The translations under genes and the position numbers were made by a program. The notes under the pieces were generated by a model, which saw only the letters and a program-made list of their open reading frames with translations, was not told where the DNA came from and made no database searches. From NCBI RefSeq assembly GCF_035594125.1, contig NC_087178.1, positions 9,785,001 to 9,849,000 on the forward strand: 64,000 nucleotides of DNA, written 5' to 3'. Numbering within the stretch: the first letter of the stretch is position 1; each line of letters begins with the position of its first letter. Shown here piece after piece: positions 63,601 through 64,000 of the stretch. This DNA is from Scylla paramamosain. Lineage: Eukaryota > Arthropoda > Malacostraca > Decapoda > Portunidae.

Positions 63601-64000
63601 CTGAAAATGTGTCTTTTCGGTGTTTTACGTAGAAAAACGCTAAAACGGATGCAAACCAACCAATAAGAAGAAATAAAATAACATTACCAAAAAGGTACAT
63701 TTTGAGAGTTTTTGAGCTTGTTACCTACAAAAAACGCGAAAATGGATGCAAAGCACTCCCTATTGGGAAACAAAAGGACATTACGAAAAACGTGTATAAT
63801 GAGTGTCTAATTATTTTTGAGCAAAAGAACTTGTGGTTCACCAGAACCACAAGTCAAAAAACGCAAAAACTAGTGTACATAAAGAAGTTTCTTAGATACC
63901 AAAATGCTGAAACTCTTGAATAACAATATTAATTGAGAAACAGAACAATCTTACCAAATCCGTGTATTTTGAGTGTTTTTCACATTCATAGTTAGCAAAA

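Larger units (their letters stand above)
1..64000. repeat. Satellite array of ~97-bp monomers covering the window
   Basis: Apart from the two retrotransposon copies, the whole window consists of diverged copies of one monomer of about 97 bp. In the forward sense each monomer starts near GTGTATTTTGAGTG, continues as TTTTTGAGC, then a TTAC/TTAGGTACC-like stretch, AAAACGCTAAAA, GCATGCAAA, a TATATGGGGAAA-like stretch, and ends ACATTACCAGAAAA. Five types can be told apart by their second half: A (ggagaaacagaataac), B (gggaaacgaaaggac, then gtgtattatgag), C (acccacaaataacac or tcatgaataacac), D (ccctaaagtgcatgcaaag or ccccaaattgcatgc) and E (gcagggcaatcac or gataaataataagg). The array is AT-rich. 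I see no protein-coding potential of its own. The family name and host are unknown to me. Confidence 0.95.
51274..64000 (+). repeat. Superunit C (partial, 12.7 kb in window)
   Basis: Third copy of the large unit, beginning with the same junction as B. It carries the shortened retrotransposon at 55850-57648 and runs off the right edge at a point equivalent to about 43.9 kb in B and 22.5 kb in A. By eye it is nearly identical to B. Confidence 0.9.
55748..64000 (+). repeat. Superunit C, forward decamer block 2 (with retrotransposon remnant)
   Basis: Homologue of 16070 onward and 34250 onward, interrupted by the element at 55850-57648. From 57661 to the window end it is decamer satellite only, with landmarks near 57961, 59128, 60216, 61315, 62235 and 63345. 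No gene is seen. Confidence 0.82.

Noticed and set aside
1..64000. tRNA, rRNA or telomeric repeats
   Set aside because: I saw no cloverleaf-like A/B boxes, no rRNA-like GC-rich conserved stretches and no TTAGG-type tandem runs; this was by eye only.

Overview
The window is eukaryotic, AT-rich repetitive DNA with no single-copy gene that I can recognise. Apart from two copies of a non-LTR retrotransposon (34.35-37.57 kb and 55.85-57.65 kb), it is one related satellite family. The retrotransposon has an APE-type endonuclease, a reverse transcriptase and a C-terminal block of the kind seen in RTE-clade elements. This suggests a metazoan, perhaps an invertebrate, but I cannot name the species. 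Pericentromeric or other heterochromatin is the likely setting (inference).

The satellite is hierarchical. (1) The unit is a monomer of about 97 bp that usually carries TTTTGAGTGTTTTTGAGC (or a close variant), then TTAC..ACC, then AAAACGC..AAA..GCATGC, and ends ATTAC..GAAAA. (2) Five monomer types (called A-E here) occur in fixed order, giving a pentamer of about 490 bp; this state is seen at 25.2-28.9 and 46.6-50.4 kb. (3) Over most of the window two diverged pentamers are joined into a decamer of about 1.1 kb. Each half carries its own extra sequence: an A-tract/T-tract plus a diverged monomer in half 1, and about 50 bp in half 2. (4) Many decamers, an inverted block, an AT-rich block, a pentamer tract and an inverted tail form a superunit repeated in tandem: A 11618-29761 (18.1 kb), B 29762-51273 (21.5 kb) and C 51274 to the window end (partial).

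Layout: 1-3930 is satellite in minus orientation, and 1-1709 is an inverted copy of about 3931-5650. 3931-11617 is an older, more diverged forward array with an inverted block at 10.25-10.70 kb. Superunits A, B and C follow.

The retrotransposon dates the array. Superunit A has the intact empty site (16160-16171). B carries the element with a 12-bp target-site duplication. C carries the same insertion at the same base with the same duplication, but with exactly 1,420 bp lost internally. The insertion therefore came after A separated from the B/C lineage and before the B/C duplication, and the deletion followed. In B the endonuclease part is broken by a frameshift and an in-frame TGA, while the reverse transcriptase part is open. 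The first about 66 nt of the element are closed by a perfect 7-bp inverted repeat, which is worth testing as a 5' ribozyme-like fold.

All other ORFs of 60-170 codons lie in satellite, recur with it and show no protein family, so they are not annotated as genes. Coordinates of satellite sub-blocks were read by eye; transitions are good to a few bases where a junction is described and to tens of bases elsewhere.
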